DNA from: a virus
Direction: 5' to 3' (one strand)
IMG/VR virus record: IMGVR_UViG_3300027970_000044
Location: 1 to 47,146 of that record
Length of the DNA: 47,146 bases
This document shows positions 16,562-23,574 of this stretch, piece after piece (the stretch's first letter is position 1; each line of letters opens with the position of its first letter). The notes beneath the pieces are model-generated. The model was not told the DNA's origin. It saw only the letters and a program-made list of their open reading frames with translations, and did not search any database. The position numbers and the translations under genes are program-made.

Positions 16562-16909
16562 TTAAATTTGAGTTACATCCTGAATAACGCTCAATTCGCC
16601 CTTTATATATGTTTTAGTGGATTGATCTTTTATTATCTGCAAATCATAGTCGTAGGAAGCCTGCGGCATTTTCATTCTATCTCCAGTCACTAAATTTAAA
16701 ATAATATCAGGATGGTCAACTTCAATAGAATCATCTTCTGTAGACCAAAATAAAACCACCACGCCGTTTTTTTTATTTTTCACCTGTAGATCTATTCTAG
16801 CTTCCGTAAAGTCAAGATAATTACCTTCGCTATCTTTAAACTTGAAAGTCAAAGGTCCATAACTATCTCCTCTGTAAGCATCTGGTAAGTTGTAATTTCC
16901 TGGAATCAT
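16562..16909 (-). CDS. BppU-like N-terminal domain protein, 115 aa
   Basis: The sequence fits a small beta-sandwich found in baseplate upper proteins and many phage attachment proteins: AYRGDSYGPLTFKFKDSEGN at the start, IDLQVKNKKNG, a STEDDSIEV strand, QASYDYDLQIIKD, and ending GELSVIQDVTQI. In that family this domain anchors receptor-binding subunits. It precedes two fibre genes in the same direction. A GTGTAA element and the capsid gene terminator lie upstream. Confidence 0.78.
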   Translation of the reverse strand: MIPGNYNLPDAYRGDSYGPLTFKFKDSEGNYLDFTEARIDLQVKNKKNGVVVLFWSTEDDSIEVDHPDIILNLVTGDRMKMPQASYDYDLQIIKDQSTKTYIKGELSVIQDVTQI

Positions 16910-16950
16910 ATGTATTTTAAAATTTTAAAAATTATTCGTACAATTTAAAA

Positions 16951-16956
16951 TTACAC
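16951..16956 (-). promoter_or_regulatory. GTGTAA element after capsid terminator
   Basis: Minus strand TAGTGTAATTTTAAATTGTAC, between the major capsid terminator (16988-17016) and the start at 16909. It would restart transcription for the fibre genes. Confidence 0.55.
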
Positions 16957-16987
16957 TATAAAGACAACAAGTTTATATAAAAAATAA

Positions 16988-17016
16988 AAAAGCCCCGAAT
17001 TTTTATCGGGGCTTTT
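16988..17016 (-). terminator. Strong terminator of the major capsid gene
   Basis: An 11-bp perfect stem (AAAAGCCCCGA / TCGGGGCTTTT) with a 7-nt loop and T/A runs on both sides, 28 bp after the stop at 17044. Confidence 0.92.
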
Positions 17017-17043
17017 CTATAAAAGTATTTTTAAAGTACTTTA

Positions 17044-18168
17044 TTATACTATGATACCAGCCACGGCTTTAGCATCGAGTCCAACGCGACCCTCTTCCAA
17101 GCCACCGTAAAAACCGACTTTACCAGAGCGAGCCAAGAACTGATCGTCTGGCTTAAGTGTAAAGCTTCCACCAGTCTCAGCATTGACAGCCAAGGTGCGG
17201 ATGAAAGATCTACGTGAACGGTCGATACCGATTAAAATTTCATCAGTGGTTCCAAATACGCTACCTGTTACTTCTGGATCTTCAGTTGGTTTGCCGAATT
17301 TTTTAGAACTGGCAATTTCATCAAAAAGTACATTGTACTTACGACCAACGCCAAGTTCAAGAAGCTCATGCAATGTCACTCCCCAGATGTCTGTCATGCC
17401 AGCGGAGTTGAAAATGCGCTCGCGCACTGAATCAGTCAATGGAATACCAGTAGTATTAGTACTAATTCCTTGCTTGCTATTCACAGGATTGTAAGCAAAG
17501 CTACGGATTTGTTCCATAATTTCTGGAGAAACGTAAAGATCAGTTAAACCGCGACCTTCATTTCCAACTGGAGTTGCGCCATTGTATGCTGCGTTCAATC
17601 TCTTGAGCAAAGTAATTGCTTTATTGATGTCTTCAACTTGGAACACATCACTTGCTTGAGCTCTGAAAACGTGATTGATGTTTTTAGTTTTGGCATCTGC
17701 AAGCATTTTCAAAATAACATACCAAGCATTTCTCTCTTGCTTGATCAAAACGTCGTTAGAAAGTCTCTCAAGACCTCTAGCGACAACGTCGAGGCGGCAC
17801 TTGCGCACATAACGCTTGTCAAAGCTGATTGCCGAATCAAGAGGATAGGTCGAAACCTTGATTTCCTGGAAACTGCCAATCTGCTGAGTAGGAAGACCGC
17901 CAGCCACAGTTTGCTGCCAAACCGCGAATGTTCCTTCTGTCTCGCCGTAATAAAGATCAACAGGAATTGATGGAGAATCATCTTCATCATAGCTCATGTC
18001 TTCATAAATTGCTGAAGCGGTTCCAGCTTGAAGAAGAACTTCTTGAATAACTGGAGAAATAAAAGCAGCGAATGCGTCTTGAGCCTCTAAAGCTTCCACC
18101 TTGTTGCTTGATCCCATAGCTTTGATAAGCTCAACTTGCTCAGGTGTTTTTTCAAATTTAATTTTCAT
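17044..18168 (-). CDS. Major capsid protein, HK97-fold type, 374 aa
   Basis: Forms the icosahedral head. Features that fit the HK97 fold: a helical N-arm (res. 1-50), an extended-loop-like segment around YYGETEGTFAVWQQTVAGGL, a long helix after YVRKCRLDVVARGLERLSND, LYVSPEIMEQIRSFAYNPV in the P/A-domain region, and a C-terminal stretch TDEILIGIDRSRRSFIRTL with FLARSGKVGFYGGLEEG. It lies directly after the capsid protease/scaffold and decoration-like genes, the usual order. Codons are more G+C-rich and uniform than in nearby genes, as expected for the most abundant protein. It is closed by the strongest terminator in the window. Confidence 0.9.
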   Translation of the reverse strand: MKIKFEKTPEQVELIKAMGSSNKVEALEAQDAFAAFISPVIQEVLLQAGTASAIYEDMSYDEDDSPSIPVDLYYGETEGTFAVWQQTVAGGLPTQQIGSFQEIKVSTYPLDSAISFDKRYVRKCRLDVVARGLERLSNDVLIKQERNAWYVILKMLADAKTKNINHVFRAQASDVFQVEDINKAITLLKRLNAAYNGATPVGNEGRGLTDLYVSPEIMEQIRSFAYNPVNSKQGISTNTTGIPLTDSVRERIFNSAGMTDIWGVTLHELLELGVGRKYNVLFDEIASSKKFGKPTEDPEVTGSVFGTTDEILIGIDRSRRSFIRTLAVNAETGGSFTLKPDDQFLARSGKVGFYGGLEEGRVGLDAKAVAGIIV

Positions 18169-18209
18169 ATTTTGTTTTTATCTTTTTATTTTAATGTTTA
18201 AATGTTCTA

Positions 18210-18752
18210 TCAAAGCTTGATGTCAATTAACACAAAGCCGTTTGAGTCTTTTGGTCCGAGAGCTTTAGCAACTGCTGAAGCGCTACCAGCGGTAACAACC
18301 TTGAGAGATCCGTCACCGGCGTCGGAAATTGCAAGACCACTACCAAAAGCACATGTTCCACCAGCTTCACTAACTCCGCTGTAAAGGAAAATTCCACGTT
18401 TCACAACCGGAACCGCTTCACCACTGATGATGAGGTCGCGCTCAGCTGCTTTACGTGGTTCAAATTTTAATGGGTATCCATTTTCATCAACACTCTTAAC
18501 GTCTTTAAGTGTCATTCCAAGAACCATTGCTGAAGTTGTTCCAGATGGAGCAGCCTTAACTTTGCTGGCAACATTGAATCTAGCCGATACTGTTCCATCG
18601 ATGAAGCTATCATCACTGAAAGCCGCTTCAGAAGAAAGATCGAAACCATTGGCAGCAGCGGTAACGAAAGTTCCTTTATTACTTTCACCTTGAAGAGCAA
18701 AAAGGTTAATAACCTCATGCTCACTATAATCTCTAAAAGGTCTAATTGTCAT
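18210..18752 (-). CDS. Capsid decoration-like protein, 180 aa
   Basis: A small Ala/Gly/Val-rich beta protein beginning MTIRPFRDYSEHEVINLFAL, with GTFVTAAANGFDLSS, KRGIFLYSGVSE and FGSGLAISDAGDGSLKVV. Proteins of this size and composition between protease and major capsid genes are typically head decoration proteins. It shares the G+C-richer codon use of the capsid gene, consistent with high copy number. No motif proves the role. Confidence 0.75.
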   Translation of the reverse strand: MTIRPFRDYSEHEVINLFALQGESNKGTFVTAAANGFDLSSEAAFSDDSFIDGTVSARFNVASKVKAAPSGTTSAMVLGMTLKDVKSVDENGYPLKFEPRKAAERDLIISGEAVPVVKRGIFLYSGVSEAGGTCAFGSGLAISDAGDGSLKVVTAGSASAVAKALGPKDSNGFVLIDIKL

Positions 18753-18818
18753 ATTTTTATTTTTGTTTAGTTATTTTTATTTTTTTGTTTAATTTATTAT
18801 TTTTTAAATAAAATTCTG

Positions 18819-20465
18819 TTAGAAAAGTTTTATTTTTACAGTTTCGCTATTGAAAGCTTTTGCAAATTTTTCTCTTAAAGTTTCAGAACTTGAAGCACCA
18901 TTATTAGGAAGATTAGATTCATTAGCCTCAGCTCTTTCCAAAACTTCAGTAGCCTCTTCTTCTATTTTTTCTTTATCGTTTATCAATTCAACTTCCGCAG
19001 AAGCTTCACTCTCTTTTTCTGAAACTTTCTTTTCATTTTTTTGTTTCATCTCGGTCATGAATTTTTTATTCTTGCCCTTGGCGAAAACGTTAAAAGCGTT
19101 ATACCATTTGTCAAAACTGTCTGAGTCGAGATCCGCAATTTGCGAACCAATTATTTCACGCTCTTCTGGTGTTAACTCAAATTCTTCATCAAGAGTAGTC
19201 ATTCTGTTTTGAAAAGATTCCTCTTTTTCTTTAGCGGCAACTTGCTCCTTAATTTGATCAAGCTCAGATTGAAGCTTTGAACTTAATTCGCTAACTTCGG
19301 ATAATTTTTGCTCAAGAGTCAATCTTGCTTGTTCGATTTCAGCAAGAGCATCTTCTTTTTGCTTTTTTTCTTCCGAGAATTTTTCACTAGCTTTTTTGAT
19401 CTCTTCTTCGAAGAGAGCCTTTACGTCGCTAGCAGAAACATTCTTCAAGGAATCCTCTGTTAGATCTTTAATAGATTTGATTATCATATTTTTTTCTATA
19501 GTCTTATTGTTAATATTTTCTTTTTTTTGAGATGCGCCAGAAGCAGCAATTTGCTCATTCTCTAATAAATTTTCAAAATATATAATGCTTTTTACATCTT
19601 TTTCTTCAACATGGGAACTAGATGATTCTATTTTTAATTTATTTAATTGATTTTCAACATTCAAATCGTCACTACCAGCAACCTTAACGCCCTTAACATC
19701 AGCCGCTGGACGCTCGGTAAACCCAATGCCCAACGGCAAAACTTCGCCTATCAAGTTAAGATAAATTTTTTGACCATCTTGATCTGATCCCATTCCACCA
19801 AAATGAGAGAGGTTATTTTTTAATTTCTCTATCTCAGATTGTTCAGAAATAATAACAGCTTCATTTAAATTTTTTGATCCCCTTGCTATTGAAAAGTTTT
19901 TAAAACCCATTTCCCAACTTGTTGATATAGTTAAGTAAGAATCAGAAGAGGGGTCGGACGAAGCTTCGAGCTTTTCAGCAAATTCCTCATCAACAACTCT
20001 CCATACAAAACCGCTAAGAACAACATTGAACGGATCTCTCTTATCTTTAACCTCTTCAAGAGTCAAAGGCTTATCTGTGCCATACTCACTAAATCCATAT
20101 CCAGTTATTAACCCAGCAACATTTTTTCTTTTATGCTCAATATTCATTGGCTTGAATTTAAAATTCTCAACCGAAGAAAGAGCTACATCGGTAGAAATTA
20201 CTTGCCCATTTTTATTTGCCCTATTGACAACAAAAGCATTGAATACCACGCCAATTAAATCATAATTTTTTTCTAAATCAATTGAAGAATCAAGAAAAGG
20301 CTTTAAAGAATCAATTCCAGCCTTGGCAATATTAACATCATCATTCTCTGGTAAAAATACCCTAACAGGATCAGAAGCAAAAACGGTTTCGAATGGAAAA
20401 TTAATTTTCAAGGAAGGAACATATTCCTCATTGATTAAAATATATAGATTTTCAAATTTAGGCAT
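18819..20465 (-). CDS. Capsid maturation protease fused to scaffold, 548 aa
   Basis: Residues 1-270 form a prohead-protease-like domain. It contains FKPMNIEHKRKNVAGLITGY with His111 as candidate catalytic base, and YLTISTSWEMGF with Ser181 or Ser183 as candidate nucleophile, the pattern of Mu I/XkdF-like proteases. Residues about 330-430 form a long Glu/Lys coiled coil (DALAEIEQARLTLEQKLSEV), followed by an acidic segment, which is the scaffold part expected in fusion proteins of this kind. The C-terminal SSETLREKFAKAFNSETVKI may bind the capsid protein. It directly precedes the decoration and capsid genes. Protease assignment rests on motif spacing and position. Confidence 0.8.
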   Translation of the reverse strand: MPKFENLYILINEEYVPSLKINFPFETVFASDPVRVFLPENDDVNIAKAGIDSLKPFLDSSIDLEKNYDLIGVVFNAFVVNRANKNGQVISTDVALSSVENFKFKPMNIEHKRKNVAGLITGYGFSEYGTDKPLTLEEVKDKRDPFNVVLSGFVWRVVDEEFAEKLEASSDPSSDSYLTISTSWEMGFKNFSIARGSKNLNEAVIISEQSEIEKLKNNLSHFGGMGSDQDGQKIYLNLIGEVLPLGIGFTERPAADVKGVKVAGSDDLNVENQLNKLKIESSSSHVEEKDVKSIIYFENLLENEQIAASGASQKKENINNKTIEKNMIIKSIKDLTEDSLKNVSASDVKALFEEEIKKASEKFSEEKKQKEDALAEIEQARLTLEQKLSEVSELSSKLQSELDQIKEQVAAKEKEESFQNRMTTLDEEFELTPEEREIIGSQIADLDSDSFDKWYNAFNVFAKGKNKKFMTEMKQKNEKKVSEKESEASAEVELINDKEKIEEEATEVLERAEANESNLPNNGASSSETLREKFAKAFNSETVKIKLF

Positions 20466-20495
20466 TTTTAATTATTAATTTATTGTAATAGCTTT

Positions 20496-20501
20496 TTACA
20501 C
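20496..20501 (-). promoter_or_regulatory. GTGTAA element upstream of protease/scaffold gene
   Basis: Minus strand TTGTGTAAAAAGCTATTACAA, about 36 nt before the start at 20465. No other copy occurs before the decoration and capsid genes, so it probably serves all three up to the terminator at 16988. Confidence 0.55.
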
Positions 20502-20534
20502 AAATTTAAATTAAATGTGTTAATCTATTTTATA

Positions 20535-21164
20535 TTAAATGCAAGACTCCACAAGAAGAGCCTCATCTTCCCGCCTTTGAATTAATCCATCAAGACCTTT
20601 CCCAACCCAGAGTCTTTTCATTTTTCTAATTTCTGCGGCGATTTTTTTATAATCTTTTTTATTAATTAAATCTCTTACATTTCTCATTTCAATACGAGAG
20701 TCGCCCTTCATATTTGTGCCACGATTAAAAACAATAGAAACAATTGCGCCATAAGCATCATCGCAAAAATCAACCAATCCAGGAAATGCTCTTTCTGCCA
20801 ACTTAGAAAACTTCGGCCAGGTTAAATTATTAAATATTTCAACAGCATTTTCCCAATCAACAATTATTTTAGCTTCTTTTAGTTTTTTGGTATATTCCCT
20901 GCCAGCTTGACCCGTTTTGCCAGACGCACCACTAATTAAAAGTATTTGCTCGTCACTTAAGAATTCAAAAATATCATGCAATTCTGATGGAGTATAATAT
21001 CCGCAATCAACTCCAATGGCAATAGTTGCGCCACTTGCTCCACCAGGCCAGGTAAAAGAGGAAAGAAACTTATCGTAATATTTTTTTCCCCCACCAACTT
21101 CATGATTAAGGATTAATTTTAAAGCTTCGGGAGAGGGTTGTCGTATAATCGTCTTCTTTTGCAT
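20535..21164 (-). CDS. Endolysin, pesticin/T4-lysozyme-like muramidase, 209 aa
   Basis: Degrades the host peptidoglycan at lysis. Glu22 in LNHEVGG is the expected catalytic acid. The signature WPGGASGATIAIGVDCGYY (res. 39-57) matches the pesticin-type lysozyme motif, with Thr47 and Asp53 as further active-site residues. VSIVFNRGT near residue 145 and the C-terminal Arg-rich GLIQRREDEALL are typical of lysozyme-fold endolysins. There is no signal peptide, so it needs a holin. The start lies inside the end of the upstream holin candidate (59-bp overlap); no later Met would keep the catalytic Glu, so the overlap is real. Confidence 0.88.
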   Translation of the reverse strand: MQKKTIIRQPSPEALKLILNHEVGGGKKYYDKFLSSFTWPGGASGATIAIGVDCGYYTPSELHDIFEFLSDEQILLISGASGKTGQAGREYTKKLKEAKIIVDWENAVEIFNNLTWPKFSKLAERAFPGLVDFCDDAYGAIVSIVFNRGTNMKGDSRIEMRNVRDLINKKDYKKIAAEIRKMKRLWVGKGLDGLIQRREDEALLVESCI

Positions 21165-21552
21165 TGCTTGTTAATGTTTGATTAGAATTTTCGTTATATG
21201 TTTCTGACAAGTTGGACGAAGTAGAAGACGAATCATATTTCCAGTCCACCAATCCTTGAATTCCAACTAGGGTGGCCACTATGCTCGCAATAGCGACTAT
21301 CATATCTTTGTACATACTAACTATCGCGGAAACATGAGGATCGGAATTGAAAAAGAAAAGGAAAATCAATGAGGAAAAATACATGAACGCTATAATTCCA
21401 ACAGCAACCATTGTCATTGCAAATTTTTTAGACGCCATATGATTAACGTCTTTTAGTTTTGCAAGTTGATGCTTTTCAACATTTTTTGGAGCAATTCCGC
21501 TCCGAAGAAACCAAGTCGCGTGCTTAATATTGCCTAAAATTTGAGACAACAT
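21106..21552 (-). CDS. Holin candidate, two TM segments, 148 aa
   Basis: Two predicted membrane helices at about 44-68 (FAMTMVAVGIIAFMYF) and 82-102 (DMIVAIASIVATLVGIQ) are preceded by a basic 40-residue cytoplasmic part and followed by a Ser/Asn/Thr-rich hydrophilic tail. Size and topology are compatible with a holin that lets the endolysin reach the wall. It overlaps the endolysin gene by 59 bp and starts 2 bp after the spanin stop, so the group is one operon. Holins are very diverse, so the call depends on context. Confidence 0.72.
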   Translation of the reverse strand: MLSQILGNIKHATWFLRSGIAPKNVEKHQLAKLKDVNHMASKKFAMTMVAVGIIAFMYFSSLIFLFFFNSDPHVSAIVSMYKDMIVAIASIVATLVGIQGLVDWKYDSSSTSSNLSETYNENSNQTLTSNAKEDDYTTTLSRSFKINP

Positions 21553-21554
21553 AT

Positions 21555-22154
21555 TTAAAGAATTCCTTTTATTCTAAGATAAATTCCAACCGCGATACTT
21601 CCCAATAAAGCAACAATAATTATATTTCTTTGAAGTATAGCCAAGTCTTTTTCGACAAGTTTTTTTTGCATCGAATTCAAATCACGAATCATCTTATTAT
21701 TGTATTCAGACTGCTTGATTAATTCCTTATCTACCTCTTTTTTAGTTTCAATTAACTGGGCGTTATCTTTTTCAATTTGCGCGTACGTCTCTTTATCTTT
21801 TAATAACTGCTGATACTCTTCTGAATTTACTATAACTAAAATATCATTTTTATACTTCTCTGGCACAATTATAACTCTTTGCTTATTAATAACAGTTGGA
21901 ATAACTTTAACACCACTCGCCGCGCCATCTGAGTTTTTCTTGTAAATGGATTGCAAATCTACTCTATTCTTTGGCGGTTTTACTAGCCTTATTGATTCCG
22001 TGGAATACTTATCCGCTAAATCTATCCTAGCAGACTCCAAAGAATCTTTGGTAGCATATACAACTCTAGATAATGCTTCCGACTGTTTTTCCGTATAAAT
22101 CGTGCAACCTGAAAAAATAAAAATTAAAAAAAATACTACAAAATTAATATTCAT
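21555..22154 (-). CDS. Unimolecular spanin (u-spanin) candidate, 199 aa
   Basis: The N-terminus is a lipoprotein signal peptide with a lipobox ending FSGC (Cys17). The C-terminus is a single membrane helix (NIIIVALLGSIAVGIYL, about 177-193) ending in a short basic tail. Between them is a periplasmic region with a coiled coil at about 115-175. This outer-membrane-lipid plus inner-membrane-TM layout is that of u-spanins such as T1 gp11, which fuse the two membranes in the last step of lysis. It lies in the lysis operon between two TM proteins. It implies a Gram-negative host. Identification is by topology, not sequence similarity. Confidence 0.8.
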   Translation of the reverse strand: MNINFVVFFLIFIFSGCTIYTEKQSEALSRVVYATKDSLESARIDLADKYSTESIRLVKPPKNRVDLQSIYKKNSDGAASGVKVIPTVINKQRVIIVPEKYKNDILVIVNSEEYQQLLKDKETYAQIEKDNAQLIETKKEVDKELIKQSEYNNKMIRDLNSMQKKLVEKDLAILQRNIIIVALLGSIAVGIYLRIKGIL

Positions 22155-22164
22155 TTTAAAGCGA

Positions 22165-22473
22165 CTAATTTGGTTTGGCTTTTTCTATTGTTCTAATTCT
22201 AGACTCATGATCCGCCAAAAGCATATCGTGTCTCTTATCTGTTTCGTAATTGGCTTCCATTCGTATCAATACTTCTTCTATTTTGCTGATTCTCCCACTG
22301 AGAACATCATTAGCCTCTTTAAATTCATCGCGCGAAACAAATTTTGTACCAAGAAAAGAAACTGACAAAAGCGCAAAAACTGTCAATAATTTTAAGCCAA
22401 TATCGAAATATTTAACAAAATAAACATCTTTAATTTTCGACTTGTAGTTAAAATTTTCTTCTTCAGCTTTCAT
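22165..22473 (-). CDS. Small TM protein of the lysis cassette, 102 aa
   Basis: One membrane helix at about 24-46 (GLKLLTVFALLSVSFLGTKFV) is followed by a coiled-coil-like segment (LSGRISKIEEVLIRMEANYE) with a histidine-containing end. The topology is that of a small holin partner, antiholin or DUF2730-like protein. It is the first gene of the lysis operon and has a GTGTAT element 14 nt from its start. The exact role is unknown. Confidence 0.78.
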   Translation of the reverse strand: MKAEEENFNYKSKIKDVYFVKYFDIGLKLLTVFALLSVSFLGTKFVSRDEFKEANDVLSGRISKIEEVLIRMEANYETDKRHDMLLADHESRIRTIEKAKPN

Positions 22474-22491
22474 ACTATTTAATACACAAAT

Positions 22492-22497
22492 TTTTTC
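22492..22497 (-). promoter_or_regulatory. GTGTAT element upstream of the lysis cassette
   Basis: Minus strand TTGTGTATTAAATAGTATGAA, only 14 nt from the ATG at 22473. A start about 7 nt downstream of the element would give a leaderless mRNA. Confidence 0.5.
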
Positions 22498-22513
22498 TAA
22501 ATTACGTTTTTAT

Positions 22514-22723
22514 TTATGTTTGATCATCTATTGTACTATTCAAATTGAGTCTTTTAATTTGGTTCTCACATTCTTGTTCAGTTCCTACAAACAACACGCT
22601 TTGAGTTGCGATTGATTGGTCTGTTTGTTCATACAAGATAATTAATTTATCGGCATATACCAATTTCCAGTTGCCTGTAGAGGCATCGTAAGACCAGCCA
22701 TTTTCGTTAGGTGGAATTATCAT
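22514..22723 (-). CDS. Hypothetical protein, 69 aa, after the autotransporter-repeat gene
   Basis: A small soluble protein (IIPPNENGWSYDASTGNWKL at the start, ECENQIKRLNLN near the end). Its ATG overlaps the stop of the preceding gene (ATGA), so it is translationally coupled to the beta-repeat protein. Small genes in this place can encode fibre assembly factors, but nothing in the sequence proves it. Confidence 0.75.
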   Translation of the reverse strand: MIIPPNENGWSYDASTGNWKLVYADKLIILYEQTDQSIATQSVLFVGTEQECENQIKRLNLNSTIDDQT

Positions 22724-23574
22724 GGGACTGTGACTGCTAAAGTGGAAGTTGCGGAAGTATAGGTTGCCGTTGTTCCAACTGGAACACCCACCAAAGTTAC
22801 TGATGCGTATGAATTAACTGTTGTCCCTTGGAAGAAGCGGAATGCCGTTACTCCAGAGGGAGGAGCGACATCGAATGAAACTGTTAACGGAAATCCACCA
22901 GACTGAAATTGTGCAGTTGCCGTGGACGCGCCAACAGTCTTTTTAACGCGGATAAAACCTGCTTGTATATTTGTAAAACCCGTGTAAGTAAGCGTTCCGT
23001 AAAGGTTTAAAAAACCATTGCCCGCCTTGGTTAAATTTCCTGCTCCAGAAATATTGCCCGAAATTGTTATTGTGTTTGCTCCTAAAGTGCGAAACTGTAG
23101 CGCTCCTGCGGTTAATACAAAATCGTTCGGCAAAGTTACAGCACCAGCAGACTGGATCGTGCCTCCGACAACACTAACAAAAGTCCCAGTTCCAAAAGCA
23201 TTTGACGAATTAAAGGTAATAGTTGACGCATTTTGAATTGTGCCTCCAGAATAAGTGTTGCTTGCGCCAAGACTTAAAGTCGATGCCCCAGTCTTTGTAA
23301 GTTGTCCTAACCCGCTAATTACTCCATTAAGTGTCGAGAAATTTGTAATAGTAATTGATCCAGTATTGATTTGAGTCAGCCCAGTATGACTACAGTTTCC
23401 AGATAGTGTCAAAGTCCCTGATCCGTTTTTTTCAAGTCCAATTGCTCCAGTTATTGTCGAAGAGATTGTTGTTGCGGCATAGCACATGAACTGTAAAGCG
23501 CTTGGCGTCGAAGATATAATTGCTCTTACAGAAGTTGCCCCAACACTTGCCGCACTGGATTCAGTTAAAATCAT
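22720..23574 (-). CDS. Fibre protein with autotransporter-associated beta repeats, 284 aa
   Basis: Three copies of the autotransporter-associated (PATR-type) repeat are visible: LEKNGSGTLTLSGNCSHTGL, LTKTGASTLSLGASNTYSGG and LTKAGNGFLNLYGTLTYTGF. These short beta repeats build the passenger stalk of bacterial autotransporters. No signal peptide or beta-barrel is present, so this is not an autotransporter but a fibre using the same fold. The last 70 residues form a different beta domain. Start and stop overlap the neighbouring genes (ATGA), so it is coupled to the large fibre upstream. Confidence 0.85.
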   Translation of the reverse strand: MILTESSAASVGATSVRAIISSTPSALQFMCYAATTISSTITGAIGLEKNGSGTLTLSGNCSHTGLTQINTGSITITNFSTLNGVISGLGQLTKTGASTLSLGASNTYSGGTIQNASTITFNSSNAFGTGTFVSVVGGTIQSAGAVTLPNDFVLTAGALQFRTLGANTITISGNISGAGNLTKAGNGFLNLYGTLTYTGFTNIQAGFIRVKKTVGASTATAQFQSGGFPLTVSFDVAPPSGVTAFRFFQGTTVNSYASVTLVGVPVGTTATYTSATSTLAVTVP

